Program-made: the position numbers and the translations under genes
The notes under the pieces: model-generated
What the model was told of the DNA's origin: nothing
Database searches by the model: none
The model's input: only the letters and a program-made list of their open reading frames with translations
NCBI RefSeq assembly: GCF_040256745.1
Contig: NZ_CP138335.1
Span: 1,736,001 to 1,800,000 of the forward strand
DNA: 64,000 nt
Direction: 5' to 3'
From: Scrofimicrobium sp. R131
Lineage (GTDB): Bacteria; Actinomycetota; Actinomycetes; Actinomycetales; Actinomycetaceae
Part shown: positions 36,613 through 48,069 of the stretch, piece after piece
Layout of the letters: every line of letters starts with the position of its first letter
Numbering within the stretch: position 1 is the first letter of the stretch

Positions 36613-37997
36613 TTCTGTCCGGTCATGGTCGTCACGTCCAGGGCCCGATCCAGGTCGGCCTCGGTGATCTCACCACGGGCCACAAATCCCAGATCAACCG
36701 CGGCTTCGCGCACGGTCAGGTTCTCCTTCACCGAATGCTTGGCAATCTTGGCTGCGTTCTCATAGCCAATCAGCCGGTTCAACGGGGTGACAATCGAAGG
36801 TGAGGACTGGGCGTAGCGCAGGCACTGCTCCCGGTTCGCCTCAATTCCGTCCACGCACCGGGTGGCCAAAGTCTGGCTGACCCGACCCAAAATGTTGATC
36901 GACTGCAGCAGGTTGGCTCCCATCACCGGGAGCATCACCAGCAGATCGAAGTTGCCCTGGGAGCCGGCGAACATGATGGCCGCGTCGTTGCCGATCACCT
37001 GGGCTGCCACCTGAATGGTGGCTTCCGGCAGGACCGGGTTCACCTTGCCGGGCATGATCGAGGAGCCCGGTTGCAGGTCGGGCAGCGCGATCTCACCGAT
37101 CCCGGTTCGGGGACCCGAACCCATCCAGCGCAGGTCGTTGGCAATCTTGACCAGGGAGACCGCGACCGTCCGCAGCTGACCTGACAGTTCAACCAGGGAG
37201 TCCTGCGCGGCCTGGGCCTCAAAGTGGTTGTGCGCCTCGACAAATGGCAGGCCCATGTGCTGGGCAATCAGCTCGATCACCCGGGCAGAGAAGCCCGCCG
37301 GCGTGTTGATTCCGGTGCCGACGGCGGTTCCGCCCAGCGGCAGCTCCGCCAGGCGCGGCAGGGCTGCCCGCACCCGGTCCATCCCGTACGCCACCTGCTG
37401 GGCGTAGCCGGAGAACTCTTGCCCCAGGGTAATCGGGGTGGCGTCCATCAGGTGGGTTCGCCCGGACTTGACCACTTCGGCAAACTCGACCGACTTGGCC
37501 GCCAGCGAATCGTGCAGCACCTGAAGCCCGGGCAGCAGCACCTCTTCCACCGCCTGGTAGGCGGCAATGTGGATCGAGGAGGGGAAGACGTCGTTGGAGG
37601 ACTGGGAGGCGTTCACGTGGTCGTTGGGGTGGACCGGGCTACCCAACCGTTCGCTGGCCAGGTGCGCGACCACCTCGTTCGTGTTCATGTTCGAGGAGGT
37701 GCCCGAGCCGGTCTGGAAAATGTCAATCGGGAACTGGTCGTCGTGGTCACCCGCGATCACCTCGTCAGCGGCCGACACAATCGCCTGCGACACCTCCGGC
37801 CCGATCACCCCGAGTTCGGCATTGGCCAGCGCGGCGGCGCGCTTGATCTGTCCGAGGGCGGCAATGTGATGCGGGTTCAGGGTCTGGCCGGAAATGGGGA
37901 AATTCTCCACCGCGCGCTGAGTTTGGGCGGCGTACAGGGCATCTTTGGGTACGCGCACCTCACCCATGGTGTCGTGCTCAATCCGGTATTCGGTCAT
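36609..37997 (-). CDS. fumC: Fumarate hydratase, class II
   Basis: Hydrates fumarate to malate in the TCA cycle without an iron-sulfur cluster. The 462-aa product has the superfamily signature [11 protein letters not shown] near residue 312, [15 protein letters not shown] near residue 95 and [15 protein letters not shown] near residue 180, all intact. It starts 4 bases inside the end of guaB3, so the two minus-strand genes are coupled. Functionally it follows succinate dehydrogenase (sdhCAB at 49488-52928). Confidence 0.97.
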   Translation of the reverse strand: MTEYRIEHDTMGEVRVPKDALYAAQTQRAVENFPISGQTLNPHHIAALGQIKRAAALANAELGVIGPEVSQAIVSAADEVIAGDHDDQFPIDIFQTGSGTSSNMNTNEVVAHLASERLGSPVHPNDHVNASQSSNDVFPSSIHIAAYQAVEEVLLPGLQVLHDSLAAKSVEFAEVVKSGRTHLMDATPITLGQEFSGYAQQVAYGMDRVRAALPRLAELPLGGTAVGTGINTPAGFSARVIELIAQHMGLPFVEAHNHFEAQAAQDSLVELSGQLRTVAVSLVKIANDLRWMGSGPRTGIGEIALPDLQPGSSIMPGKVNPVLPEATIQVAAQVIGNDAAIMFAGSQGNFDLLVMLPVMGANLLQSINILGRVSQTLATRCVDGIEANREQCLRYAQSSPSIVTPLNRLIGYENAAKIAKHSVKENLTVREAAVDLGFVARGEITEADLDRALDVTTMTGQN

Positions 37998-39142
37998 ATT
38001 TGTTCCTTTCGGTGGGGGTCTTCGCTGCCGTGATAGGGGCTGACGACCACTTCAACTCGCTGGAGGTCTTTCACTTCGGAGTAGCCGGTCGAAGCCATGG
38101 TTCGTTTCAGGGCTCCGACAAAGTTCAGGGACCCGTCCGCCCGGTCGGAGGGGCCGTAGAGGATCTCTTTCATGGTTCCGACCGTGCCGACGTGGGCGCG
38201 GTGGCCCCGGGGCAGCTGCGGGTGGGTCGCCTCCGACCCCCAGTGCCAGCCGCGTCCGGGCGCCTCTTCCGCCCGAGCCAGGGCCGCGCCCAGCATAACC
38301 GCGTCCGCCCCGCAGGCAATCGCCTTGATCATGTTGCCGGAGTCGCCCACCGAACCGTCCGCAATCACGTGCACGTAGCGCCCGCCAGTCTCATCCATGT
38401 AGTCGCGCCGAGCGGCCGCAATGTCCGCAATGGCGGTGGCCATCGGCGCGTGAATGCCCAGCGACTGGCGCGTAGTCCGCGCCGCCCCGCCGCCGAACCC
38501 CACCAGGATCCCGGCGGCGCCGGTCCGCATCAGGTGCAGAGCCGCCGTGTAGGTGGTCACCCCGCCCACGATCACGGGCACGTCCAACTCGTAAATGAAC
38601 CGCTTGAGGTTCAGGGCCTCACGCAATGAAGAGACGTGCTCAGCCGAGACCACGGTCCCGCGGATGACCAGCAGGTCCACCCCCGCCTCGACCACGGTTC
38701 GCCAGTGCTGCAGCACCCGCTGGGGCGACAGGCGCCCGGAGACTACCACGCCGGCGGCGCGGATTTCCTGCAGGCGCTGGTAGATAAGTTCGTCTTGAAT
38801 GGGAGCCTGGTAGATCTGCTGCAGCCGGACCGCAGCTTCCCGTTCCGGCAGCAGGGCTACCTCGGCCAGCAGCGGTTCCGGATCGGCGTAGCGGGTCCAG
38901 AGTCCGTCCAGGTCCAGCACGCCGATGCCGCCCAACTGGCCAAACTCGATTGCGGTCCGGGGGCTCATCACCGAGTCCATCGGCGCCGCCAGGAGGGGAA
39001 TGTCCACGTGGTAGGCATCTATTTGCCAGGAGACGCTGACGTCTTCCGGGTCGCGGGTGCGCCGGGCCGGCACCAGAGCAATGTCATCAAGCGAGTACGC
39101 GCGGCGGCCCCGTTTGCCGCGGCCAATTTCGACCTCAACCAT
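37994..39142 (-). CDS. guaB3: GuaB3 family IMP dehydrogenase-related protein
   Basis: A 382-aa (beta/alpha)8 protein related to IMP dehydrogenase and GMP reductase, without CBS domains. It begins [20 protein letters not shown], typical of the actinobacterial GuaB3 group, and has [13 protein letters not shown] near residue 48. The loop that carries the catalytic cysteine in GuaB (GPGSICTTR) reads [11 protein letters not shown], with no cysteine. [22 protein letters not shown]-like phosphate-binding sequence follows near residue 265. The biochemical role is therefore open. The ATG at 39142 starts a two-gene run with fumC. Confidence 0.9.
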   Translation of the reverse strand: MVEVEIGRGKRGRRAYSLDDIALVPARRTRDPEDVSVSWQIDAYHVDIPLLAAPMDSVMSPRTAIEFGQLGGIGVLDLDGLWTRYADPEPLLAEVALLPEREAAVRLQQIYQAPIQDELIYQRLQEIRAAGVVVSGRLSPQRVLQHWRTVVEAGVDLLVIRGTVVSAEHVSSLREALNLKRFIYELDVPVIVGGVTTYTAALHLMRTGAAGILVGFGGGAARTTRQSLGIHAPMATAIADIAAARRDYMDETGGRYVHVIADGSVGDSGNMIKAIACGADAVMLGAALARAEEAPGRGWHWGSEATHPQLPRGHRAHVGTVGTMKEILYGPSDRADGSLNFVGALKRTMASTGYSEVKDLQRVEVVVSPYHGSEDPHRKEQI

Positions 39143-39271
39143 GATCCCAGTCTAGTGGTAGAGCCGACAGGTGCAGGGCGGCGGAGCAGATTGCGCTCAG
39201 GGGCACCTCGGAACCGGGACTCGCCTAGTAAACTGTAACCGCAACTGATCCAACTGGAAGAGGACCCCGCC

Positions 39272-39892
39272 ATGACGCGACCAACCCTGGTCTTCCTTGG
39301 AGACTCCATCACCGCCGCCAACCGGCAGGACCCAGATCTCGATTTGCCCCTGGGGGACGGCTTCGTCTCAATGATTGCCGAGGATGTGGCCGGGACCGGG
39401 GTCGAGGTGGTGAACCTCGGGGTCAACGGGGATCGGGCGCGGAACCTGGCCGCCCAGGTGGAACAGGTCCGGGCGGTCGACAATCCGCTGATGGCCACGG
39501 TTTACGTCGGGGTCAACGACACCTGGCGTCGCTTCGATTCCGGCCAGGTAACCCCCGACTCCGACTTCATGCGCGATCTGATGGACGCCATCGACGGCCT
39601 GCGCGCGGTCGGTTTTGAGAAGGTGCTGCTGCTGGGACCGTTCCTGCTGCCCCTGGATGAGGAGCAGGCCGAAATGGTCGATGACCTGGAGCACCGGATT
39701 GAACTGATCCGGCAGGTGGCCGAGGTCACGGACACTCCCCTGATTGAGTTGCTGCCCGTGTTCGAGGCGGCCACCGCTCAGCACGAGCGGGGCGACCTGG
39801 CCCCGGACGGGGTGCACCCCAGCCGGCTGGGACACGAGTTGATCCGGGACGCCTGGTGGGACGGGGTGGGACAGGACGGACTGGTCCCCTGA
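39272..39892 (+). CDS. SGNH/GDSL-type hydrolase
   Basis: A 206-aa predicted esterase or lipase with the four SGNH blocks: FLGDSIT near residue 8 (catalytic Ser), NLGVNGDRA near residue 47 (Gly), VGVNDTWRRF near residue 79 (Asn) and DGVHPSRLG near residue 182 (Asp-His dyad). There is no signal peptide, so it is cytoplasmic. Enzymes of this form often deacetylate sugars or thioesters; the substrate here is unknown. GGAAGAGG lies a few bases before the ATG. Confidence 0.88.
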   Translation: MTRPTLVFLGDSITAANRQDPDLDLPLGDGFVSMIAEDVAGTGVEVVNLGVNGDRARNLAAQVEQVRAVDNPLMATVYVGVNDTWRRFDSGQVTPDSDFMRDLMDAIDGLRAVGFEKVLLLGPFLLPLDEEQAEMVDDLEHRIELIRQVAEVTDTPLIELLPVFEAATAQHERGDLAPDGVHPSRLGHELIRDAWWDGVGQDGLVP

Positions 39893-39984
39893 CCCGGAAG
39901 CAAACCCCAATTTTGGCCCGAGGTTTGCACCGGTTGGTGGCCGCGGGAAGAACACTTGTCGGAGGGGCAGGCACAATAGGAACC

Positions 39985-42218
<2,234 letters not shown>

Positions 42219-42271
42219 TTAGTCACCGGTCGCCAACGCAAGCCCAGAGCCCAGCAGGTGGCCCGGGCCTC

Positions 42272-43513
42272 CTAGTCCCCGATTGGGGCGATATTTCCGC
42301 GTTTCAGAGCCGCTGCAAACGCTGGACTGGCGGGCAAAAGTGGCAGAATCAACATTTGGGCCACGTGGTAAGCGTCGGGCTTTCCCGGCCAGGTCCGCTC
42401 GGCCGGATGGTTGCTTGGATCCAGCTCGTGCCACCAACGGCCCGGGGCCTCCAGCAGGAACTGGTCGGCGTACTCGCCCCAGATCTGCAACTGGTCGGCC
42501 AACTCGGGGTTCTCCCCCAGCACCCGCTGCAGGACGATGTTGGCGCCCACCGCCTCGCACAGGACCCAGTGCATCCGCTCGCGCACCACCGGGTGACCGT
42601 CAAAGTCGGTGGTGTAGATGAAGCCGGGCTCCCCGTCGACCTGCCAGGAGTCGGCGTCGGCCGTGCGGAACAGCTCCTGGGCTCCCCGGAGCATCCACGC
42701 GGGCGGCTCCTCTCCGCGGGCCACCAGCGACTGGCGGGCCTGAAGCATCAGCCGCGACCATTCGAAGCCGTGGCCGGGGGTGACGCCGAACGGGCGGAAC
42801 GGGTGGGCCGGCTGGTCCTCGTTGTATTCGGGCAGCACCTGCCAGTCGGCGGTGAAGTGCTCGGGGATCCGCCACCGGTGCACTTCGGCCTGCTGGGCCA
42901 CGAAGTGCAAGATCCCGACAGCCCGGCGCAGGAGCTGCTCATCCCCGGTCAGGTCGGCCGCCGCCAGGTAGGCCTCGGTGGTGTGCATGTTCGCGTTGAT
43001 TCCGCGGTAGTCCTCGGTCCGGGTGAACTCCCGATTCCAGGACTCGCGCACCCGGCCGACCTCCGGCTCGAACCAGTACCGATCCTGATTGTCCAGGGCT
43101 TCCGCCAGCAGGTCGCCGGCTCCCTCAATTTCTGCCGCCAGGGCCGAGGTGGCCGCCAAAATAACGAAAGCGTGGGCGTAGGCCGCTTTCGACTCGTCCA
43201 CCACCTGATTGCCGGTCAGGGCGACGGCCGAGTACCAGCCGCCAAACTCGTCGTCGTGGAAGGCCCCCCGGAGCGAACGCACGCCGTGTTCGGCCAGTTC
43301 GCGCGCCCGGGGGTAACCCAGGAGGTCCGCGAGGGCAAAGACATGGGTCATCCGGCAGGTGATCCACAGCTCGGCCGGTCGATCGGGCACCACCTGACCG
43401 TCGGGCCCCAAGTAGCCGAACCCGTTGTCAACCCGGGCCCCGGTGGCAAACTCGAGCAACGCCGGAAACTGCCGGCTGTAGTCCAACGCGGGCGGGGTTT
43501 TGATCCGATCCAT
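42272..43513 (-). CDS. AGE family sugar epimerase/isomerase
   Basis: A 413-aa (alpha/alpha)6-barrel protein of the N-acylglucosamine 2-epimerase superfamily. ELWITCRMTHVFALADLLG near residue 46 and the histidine-containing PGHGFEWSRLML near residue 235 are typical. Details such as WHELDP near the C-terminus resemble the mannose isomerase and YihS (sulfoquinovose-related) branch more than GlcNAc epimerases, but substrate assignment is uncertain. The ATG at 43513 has AAAGGAG 6 bases upstream; the longer frame to 43639 lacks support. Confidence 0.87.
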   Translation of the reverse strand: MDRIKTPPALDYSRQFPALLEFATGARVDNGFGYLGPDGQVVPDRPAELWITCRMTHVFALADLLGYPRARELAEHGVRSLRGAFHDDEFGGWYSAVALTGNQVVDESKAAYAHAFVILAATSALAAEIEGAGDLLAEALDNQDRYWFEPEVGRVRESWNREFTRTEDYRGINANMHTTEAYLAAADLTGDEQLLRRAVGILHFVAQQAEVHRWRIPEHFTADWQVLPEYNEDQPAHPFRPFGVTPGHGFEWSRLMLQARQSLVARGEEPPAWMLRGAQELFRTADADSWQVDGEPGFIYTTDFDGHPVVRERMHWVLCEAVGANIVLQRVLGENPELADQLQIWGEYADQFLLEAPGRWWHELDPSNHPAERTWPGKPDAYHVAQMLILPLLPASPAFAAALKRGNIAPIGD

Positions 43514-43638
43514 CAGCGGCTCCTTTGGTCTGGCGGGGTCGCTTCCATCATACCCGGGTCCCCGTAGTGCCACCCGGCCCCGCTTGTCAAGACCTACTCG
43601 ACGACTGTCTGTATCTTGAACGCCTTTTTTGCCATTCA

Positions 43639-43650
43639 TTTGTTAACAAA
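43639..43650. promoter_or_regulatory. Perfect 12-bp palindrome, candidate operator
   Basis: TTTGTTAACAAA is a perfect inverted repeat about 125 bases upstream of the AGE epimerase start and 90 bases upstream of the whiB promoter. Short AT palindromes of this kind often bind LacI- or GntR-type regulators. No regulator gene is next to it. Confidence 0.35.
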
Positions 43651-43737
43651 CGGGCCTTCTTGGGTCCAAACGGGCAGCTCACGGCGTGTTGCCGCGGTTT
43701 TGGCAACAGTGATTATTGTAGTCAATCAACGATGAAC

Positions 43738-43767
43738 TTGTCATATGTAATGCCCGTCGAGTAAAGT
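43738..43767 (+). promoter_or_regulatory. Likely whiB promoter
   Basis: TTGTCA (43738-43743) and TAAAGT (43762-43767) are separated by 18 bases on the plus strand. Transcription would start near 43775, leaving a leader of about 50 bases before the WhiB start. Confidence 0.55.
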
Positions 43768-43824
43768 CGTACTACCAAAATGAAATAGCAACTACAGTTG
43801 CTTCATTAGAGAGGAATGGAACCT

Positions 43825-44109
43825 GTGAAGGATCTCTCCAGGCTTCCCGGACCGTTGATGGAAAAGTGGGATTGGCAGTACGACGGCGTCTGTCGCGACT
43901 TAGACACTGAAATGTTCTTCCACCCAGAGGGTGAACGAGGCGCTGCCCGACGTCGACGAGCCGCAGCTGCCAAAGCCATCTGTGCCACCTGCCCGGTCCT
44001 CGAACAGTGCCGTGAACATGCCCTTTCTGCCCGAGAACCCTACGGAATCTGGGGCGGCATGACCGAGGAGGAACGCCGCATCTACCTGGGGAGGCGCGCC
44101 GCTTCCTAG
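43825..44109 (+). CDS. WhiB family iron-sulfur transcription factor
   Basis: A small redox-responsive regulator. The 94-aa product has the four cluster cysteines (GVCRDL near residue 23, then ICATCPVLEQC near residues 53 to 63) and the GIWGGMTEEERR turn followed by a basic tail, as in the family. I chose the GTG at 43825, which has AGAGAGG 10 bases upstream; the ATG at 43816 lies only one base after that Shine-Dalgarno. Which paralogue (WhiB1 to 7) it is cannot be settled here. It is monocistronic, with its own promoter and terminator. Confidence 0.93.
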   Translation: MKDLSRLPGPLMEKWDWQYDGVCRDLDTEMFFHPEGERGAARRRRAAAAKAICATCPVLEQCREHALSAREPYGIWGGMTEEERRIYLGRRAAS

Positions 44110-44123
44110 CCTCGATAGAATCG

Positions 44124-44158
44124 TGACCGTCCGGATTTGCGTCAGATCCGGACGGTCA
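44124..44158 (+). terminator. Strong intrinsic terminator after whiB
   Basis: A 13-bp perfect stem (arms 44124-44136 and 44146-44158) with a 9-base loop is followed by TCTTTTTCTC. It lies 14 bases past the whiB stop and before corA. Confidence 0.92.
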
Positions 44159-44194
44159 TCTTTTTCTCGGCATTGAGTAGGAAAGTAGGCAGAA

Positions 44195-45097
44195 ATGAGC
44201 CCTCACTGGTCGATCGGCCCGACAAGCGTGTCCGTGCTGACGAGGCCCACTGCCCACCAGCTCGGCGAGCTAGCTGACAGCTGGAACCTGCACCCGGTTC
44301 TACGCGATGCCCTGTACGAGCCCCACCAGCCCAAATGCGAACGCTACGACGACGTCCTGTACCTGTGCCTGCGCGCCACCCAGTACCTGGATCAAACGGA
44401 AGCCGTTGAGCTGTCCTCCGTCCAACTGCTTCAGCGCGGCACCGAGGTGGTGCTGGTGCTACCCGAAGGCAAATGGTTGGATGGGCAACCTTTCACCGGT
44501 ACTTTCGAGCAGGTGCCAGCCGACTTGCAGGCGGTGGCTAACCTGGGTCCGGGCGGGTTCATCTACTGGCTGACCGCCACCCTCACCGACGGGTTCCACC
44601 CGGTCCTGGACGGGTTGGAACTGGACCTGGAGCAGATCGAGTCGCAGGTGTTCAACTCGAACGTGCGGGTGTCGGAACGGATTTACCGCCTCTCCCGGGA
44701 GGTGATCGAACTGCAGCACGCGGTGGGGGCTCTCGGGCGGATCCTGCCCCACCTGGAGGACCTGATTGGGCAGTTGGAGCTGACCACCTTCTTCTCTGAC
44801 CTGGAGCACGAGTTGGCCCGCGCTTCGCACCGCGGCCAAGCCCTGCGCGATTCCCTCTCTCAGATCCTGAGCGTAAACGCCACCCTGGTGGCCGAGCGGC
44901 AAAACGACGACATGAAGAAGATCTCCGGCTGGGCTGCCATCCTCTTTGCCCCAACCCTGGTCGCCGCCATCTACGGAATGAACTTCACCCACATGCCCGA
45001 ATTGCACTGGGTGTTCGGCTATCCCCTCGCGGTGGCGCTGATGGTGGTCTTCTCGGTCGTGCTGTACACGCTGTTCAAGCGGAAAGACTGGCTCTAG
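44195..45097 (+). CDS. corA: CorA family magnesium/divalent-cation transporter
   Basis: A pentameric cation channel. The 300-aa product has a large cytoplasmic N-terminal domain (residues 1 to about 235) and two C-terminal helices. The selectivity motif YGMNFTHMPEL is near residue 266, between them, and the protein ends in the basic LFKRKDWL. Magnesium is the usual substrate, but CorA proteins can also carry cobalt or nickel, which would matter beside a urease. The ATG at 44195 gives MSPHWS. Confidence 0.93.
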   Translation: MSPHWSIGPTSVSVLTRPTAHQLGELADSWNLHPVLRDALYEPHQPKCERYDDVLYLCLRATQYLDQTEAVELSSVQLLQRGTEVVLVLPEGKWLDGQPFTGTFEQVPADLQAVANLGPGGFIYWLTATLTDGFHPVLDGLELDLEQIESQVFNSNVRVSERIYRLSREVIELQHAVGALGRILPHLEDLIGQLELTTFFSDLEHELARASHRGQALRDSLSQILSVNATLVAERQNDDMKKISGWAAILFAPTLVAAIYGMNFTHMPELHWVFGYPLAVALMVVFSVVLYTLFKRKDWL

Positions 45098-45104
45098 CGG
45101 GCAC

Positions 45105-45142
45105 CAAAAAAAACCCGGCCCCCAATTGGGAGCCGGGTTTTG
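45105..45142. terminator. Bidirectional terminator between corA and groES
   Basis: A 9-bp stem (arms 45111-45119 and 45132-45140), with an inner CCCAATTGGG palindrome, is flanked by A8 on the left and TTTT on the right. It can end both the plus-strand corA and the minus-strand groES transcripts. Confidence 0.85.
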
Positions 45143-45153
45143 CTTTAGTCTGG

Positions 45154-45447
45154 TTAGCCCAGCTTGGCCAGCACGTCGCGGGCGGAGAGAATCAGGTATT
45201 CCTCGCCGTCAACGGTGACTTCGGTGCCCCCGTACCGGCTGTAGATCACGGTGTCCCCGACGGCTACGTCGACGGTGATCCGGTTGCCGTTGTCGTCGAT
45301 GCGGCCCGGGCCTACGGCCAGCACCTCACCCTGCTGGGGCTTTTCTTTGGCGGAGTCAACCAGAACCAGGCCAGAGGCGGTGGTCTGCTCGGCTTCGGCC
45401 TGGCGGATGACGATACGGTCCTCAAGCGGAGTAATGGAGATCGACAC
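45154..45447 (-). CDS. groES: Co-chaperonin GroES
   Basis: Forms the heptameric lid of the GroEL folding chamber. The 97-aa product begins [14 protein letters not shown] and has the mobile-loop region [19 protein letters not shown] (residues about 20 to 38) and [15 protein letters not shown] near residue 68. The GTG at 45447 has GGGAG 7 bases upstream; the longer frame to 45567 is leader. A CIRCE element lies 124 bases upstream. No groEL follows, so the groEL gene or genes must be elsewhere. Confidence 0.96.
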   Translation of the reverse strand: MSISITPLEDRIVIRQAEAEQTTASGLVLVDSAKEKPQQGEVLAVGPGRIDDNGNRITVDVAVGDTVIYSRYGGTEVTVDGEEYLILSARDVLAKLG

Positions 45448-45570
45448 TGTCGCACTCCCTTTCTGTTTCTGTCTAGATAAATCCGGTCCTTCGCCCCTGT
45501 CGTCGCGGTGCCAGGTTAGAAGAGTGAATGCGGCGCTGGGCCGCCTTCTGATGTCAAGTTTAGGCACCGA

Positions 45571-45597
45571 CTAGCACTCTGACAACCTGAGTGCCAA
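45571..45597 (-). promoter_or_regulatory. CIRCE element (HrcA operator) upstream of groES
   Basis: CTAGCACTC-N9-GAGTGCCAA differs from the consensus TTAGCACTC-N9-GAGTGCTAA at two bases. It is the binding site of the heat-shock repressor HrcA and implies heat induction of groES. It also lies 33 bases before the plus-strand gene at 45630. Confidence 0.93.
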
Positions 45598-45629
45598 GTT
45601 TCACTGAGGGAGTATGTCACGATAGACCC

Positions 45630-46841
45630 ATGACATCCTCCGTACAGCTGCTGGCGCAGCCGGGACCGTGGCAGCAACTGCAGTACCTCCAGTCCGAGTT
45701 GGGCGAGGCGGCCACGGATCCAACCACCTGGCCCAAGCTTGGGCAGGCGTTGCGCCAGGCCGGCCACGACCCGGAGCTGGTGGTGGCCCTAGTCTCCCAG
45801 CTCCAACTGCGAGCGGAGGCGCGCGGAAAGTTTGGGGAGAGCGCCCAGCACATGCTGTTTACCCGAGCCGGACTCGAACAGGCCACCCGCTTTCAGGTTT
45901 CGCTGCTGCACGCCCTCCGATACGCGAACGCGGGGGTCAAACGCGTGGCTGACCTGGGGTGCGGAATCGGCTCGGACGCATTGGCGTTGGCCACCACCGG
46001 CCTGGAGGTGCTGGCGGTGGACCGGGACCCAGAGGCTCTGGCCGCAGCGGCCATCAACCTGCGCGAGTTCCCGAAGACTCAGGTGCTCGAAGCTGACGTG
46101 ATGACCATGCCCCGACCGGAGGTGGACGGAGTGTTCTTGGATCCGGCTCGGCGAAGCCACGACCGGCGCCTGTTCCGGCCCGAACAGTGGTCACCCCCCT
46201 GGGACAAGGTGACAGAGATCTTCTCGTGGGGCCTGGCCGCCGGGGTGAAACTGGCTCCGGGCATCGACCACCACTACCTGGGGATCGGCTCCCACGCGCA
46301 GTGGCTCTCCTATGACGGCGCCCTGGTGGAAGCCTCGCTCTGGTCCACCCAGTTGGCTCCGGAGGGCCCCGGCCGCTCGGCCCTGGTCTACCACCACCAC
46401 ACGATCGACGTCCTCTCGGAAGAGTGCGCCCCGGACGCTCCCCTGACGCCCGCCCCGGTGGGGGCCCTGGAGCAGTACCTGTTCGAGCCGGACCCGGCCG
46501 TGATCCGCGCCGGCCTGCTGGCCCGGCTGGCAGACCTAACCGGCACCCACCTCGTCCACCCCAAAATTGCCTATCTCTCCGGGCCCAGCCCCACCGACTC
46601 GCCCTACTGGACCGGGTTCGAAGTCTTGGCGGAGGTGGCCTTGCGCCCGAAAGTGGTCAAGCGCCAGCTCCGCGAGCTTGGGGCGGGACCGGTCGAGGTC
46701 AAGAAGCGGGGAGCCGACGTGGATCCAGCCCAGCTCCAAAAGCAGTGGCAACAAAAGGCGGGCATCCCGGTCGTAGTTTTCGCCACCCGCGTAGGATCTT
46801 CCCACCGGGCGATTATTGCCCGGCGTCTGAAGGGAGCCTGA
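45630..46841 (+). CDS. SAM-dependent methyltransferase with C-terminal THUMP-like domain
   Basis: A 403-aa class I methyltransferase. The SAM motif ADLGCGIGSDALALA is near residue 108, EVLAVDRDPEAL follows, and a GVFLDPARRSHDRR motif near residue 167 is characteristic of a conserved actinobacterial family annotated as THUMP-like. The C-terminus (from about residue 310) carries the THUMP-like part with AIIARRLKGA at the end. RNA is the likely substrate, by family association only. The ATG at 45630 is preferred. It is followed 1 base later by the YbdK-like gene. Confidence 0.83.
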   Translation: MTSSVQLLAQPGPWQQLQYLQSELGEAATDPTTWPKLGQALRQAGHDPELVVALVSQLQLRAEARGKFGESAQHMLFTRAGLEQATRFQVSLLHALRYANAGVKRVADLGCGIGSDALALATTGLEVLAVDRDPEALAAAAINLREFPKTQVLEADVMTMPRPEVDGVFLDPARRSHDRRLFRPEQWSPPWDKVTEIFSWGLAAGVKLAPGIDHHYLGIGSHAQWLSYDGALVEASLWSTQLAPEGPGRSALVYHHHTIDVLSEECAPDAPLTPAPVGALEQYLFEPDPAVIRAGLLARLADLTGTHLVHPKIAYLSGPSPTDSPYWTGFEVLAEVALRPKVVKRQLRELGAGPVEVKKRGADVDPAQLQKQWQQKAGIPVVVFATRVGSSHRAIIARRLKGA

Positions 46842-46842
46842 C

Positions 46843-48051
46843 TTGGAAGAAGCCACCAACCACCTCGATTTTGCCCCCTCCCAGCGATCCACCGTCGGGG
46901 TGGAATGGGAACTGCAGCTGGTCGACATGGATTCAAACGACCTGCGTCAAGCTGCCAACACCGTGATCAAGCAGGCCTGGCAGGTCCCGGAACTGAAACC
47001 GCTCGTGCACCGGGAGATGCTGCTCAACACGGTGGAAATCGCATCCGGCGCGCATACGAAAGTGAGTGACTGCATGCGCGACCTGCGGTTCGCGGTCACC
47101 TCCCTGCGCCCAAAAACCAACGAGCTTCGGGCCGACTTCGCCGCGGCCGGCTCGCACCCGTTTGCCCAGCCCGCCTACCAGCGAGTGACAGATTCTCGCC
47201 GCTACGCGGAACTGGTCCAACGCACCCAGTACTGGGGCCGGCAGATGCTCCTCTACGGCGTCCACGTTCACGTCGGGGTGGAGTCGCGAGAAAAAGTCCT
47301 CCCGATCATCAACACGCTGCTCACCTACGGCGGCCGGCTCCAGTCACTCGCGGCTTCCTCTCCCTACTGGGCGGGCCAGGACACCGGTTACGCCTCCAAC
47401 CGGGCGATGGTGTTCCAGCAGCTGCCCACCTCCGGGATTCCGCGCCAGTTCACCCACTGGGAGGAGCTGGAACGCTACGCCGCCGACATGAAGAAGGCGG
47501 GGGTGATCTCAACCTTCGACGAGGTCCGCTGGGACATTCGCCCGTCGCCCCACCTGGGGACAGTTGAGATCAGGATTTTCGATGCCTGCTCAAACATTCG
47601 CGAGGTGGAGGCGTGTGCATCACTGGCCCACGCCCTGGTCGACTACTGCTCGTCCCTGGTTGACGCCGGCGAGGAGCTGCCGCGCCTACCCGACTGGTTC
47701 ATCGAAGAAAATAAGTGGCGTTCGGCGCGCTACGGCCTCGACGCGCAGCTGATCACCAACGCCAGTGGCCAGACCGAACACGTGCGCGACTCCCTCGCGA
47801 ACCTGGTGGAGCAACTGCGGCCCACCGCCCGCGAACTTGGCTGCGAGCCGGGGCTGGAGCTGGCGTTGGAAATCCTCGAAAAGGGCGGTTCCTACACTCG
47901 CCAGCGGGCAGTGGCCGCCGCTGTTCCCGAGAGTCCCCTCGATGCGGTGGTCTCGCTCCTGCGCGCGGAGATGCAGGAGGATCGGCCCCTCACAGCCGAA
48001 GAGTTCCTCGATACCCACTGGGCGGACGCTGCCCGAGGCGGAACCCGGTAG
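46843..48051 (+). CDS. YbdK-type carboxylate-amine ligase (glutamate-cysteine ligase family 2)
   Basis: A 402-aa ATP-dependent ligase related to glutamate-cysteine ligase. It begins with STVGVEWELQLVD (metal-binding Glu residues) near residue 17, has LLYGVHVHVGVESRE near residue 135 and TVEIRIFDACSN near residue 240. Related actinobacterial enzymes act in gamma-glutamylcysteine synthesis (EgtA type) or have unknown products, so the reaction is uncertain. The TTG start directly follows the upstream stop, suggesting coupling. tsaD begins 19 bases after its end. Confidence 0.87.
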   Translation: MEEATNHLDFAPSQRSTVGVEWELQLVDMDSNDLRQAANTVIKQAWQVPELKPLVHREMLLNTVEIASGAHTKVSDCMRDLRFAVTSLRPKTNELRADFAAAGSHPFAQPAYQRVTDSRRYAELVQRTQYWGRQMLLYGVHVHVGVESREKVLPIINTLLTYGGRLQSLAASSPYWAGQDTGYASNRAMVFQQLPTSGIPRQFTHWEELERYAADMKKAGVISTFDEVRWDIRPSPHLGTVEIRIFDACSNIREVEACASLAHALVDYCSSLVDAGEELPRLPDWFIEENKWRSARYGLDAQLITNASGQTEHVRDSLANLVEQLRPTARELGCEPGLELALEILEKGGSYTRQRAVAAAVPESPLDAVVSLLRAEMQEDRPLTAEEFLDTHWADAARGGTR

Positions 48052-48069
48052 ATGGCGTAAACTCGGGTC

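Larger units (their letters stand above)
43514..43824. other. Divergent regulatory region between the AGE epimerase and whiB
   Basis: These 311 bases hold no gene. They contain the TTTGTTAACAAA palindrome at 43639-43650 and the whiB promoter at 43738-43767, and are AT-richer than their surroundings from about 43615 onward. Confidence 0.5.

Noticed and set aside
42514-43567. A plus-strand open frame opposite the AGE epimerase
   Set aside because: It is antisense to a gene with clear family motifs and a good Shine-Dalgarno.
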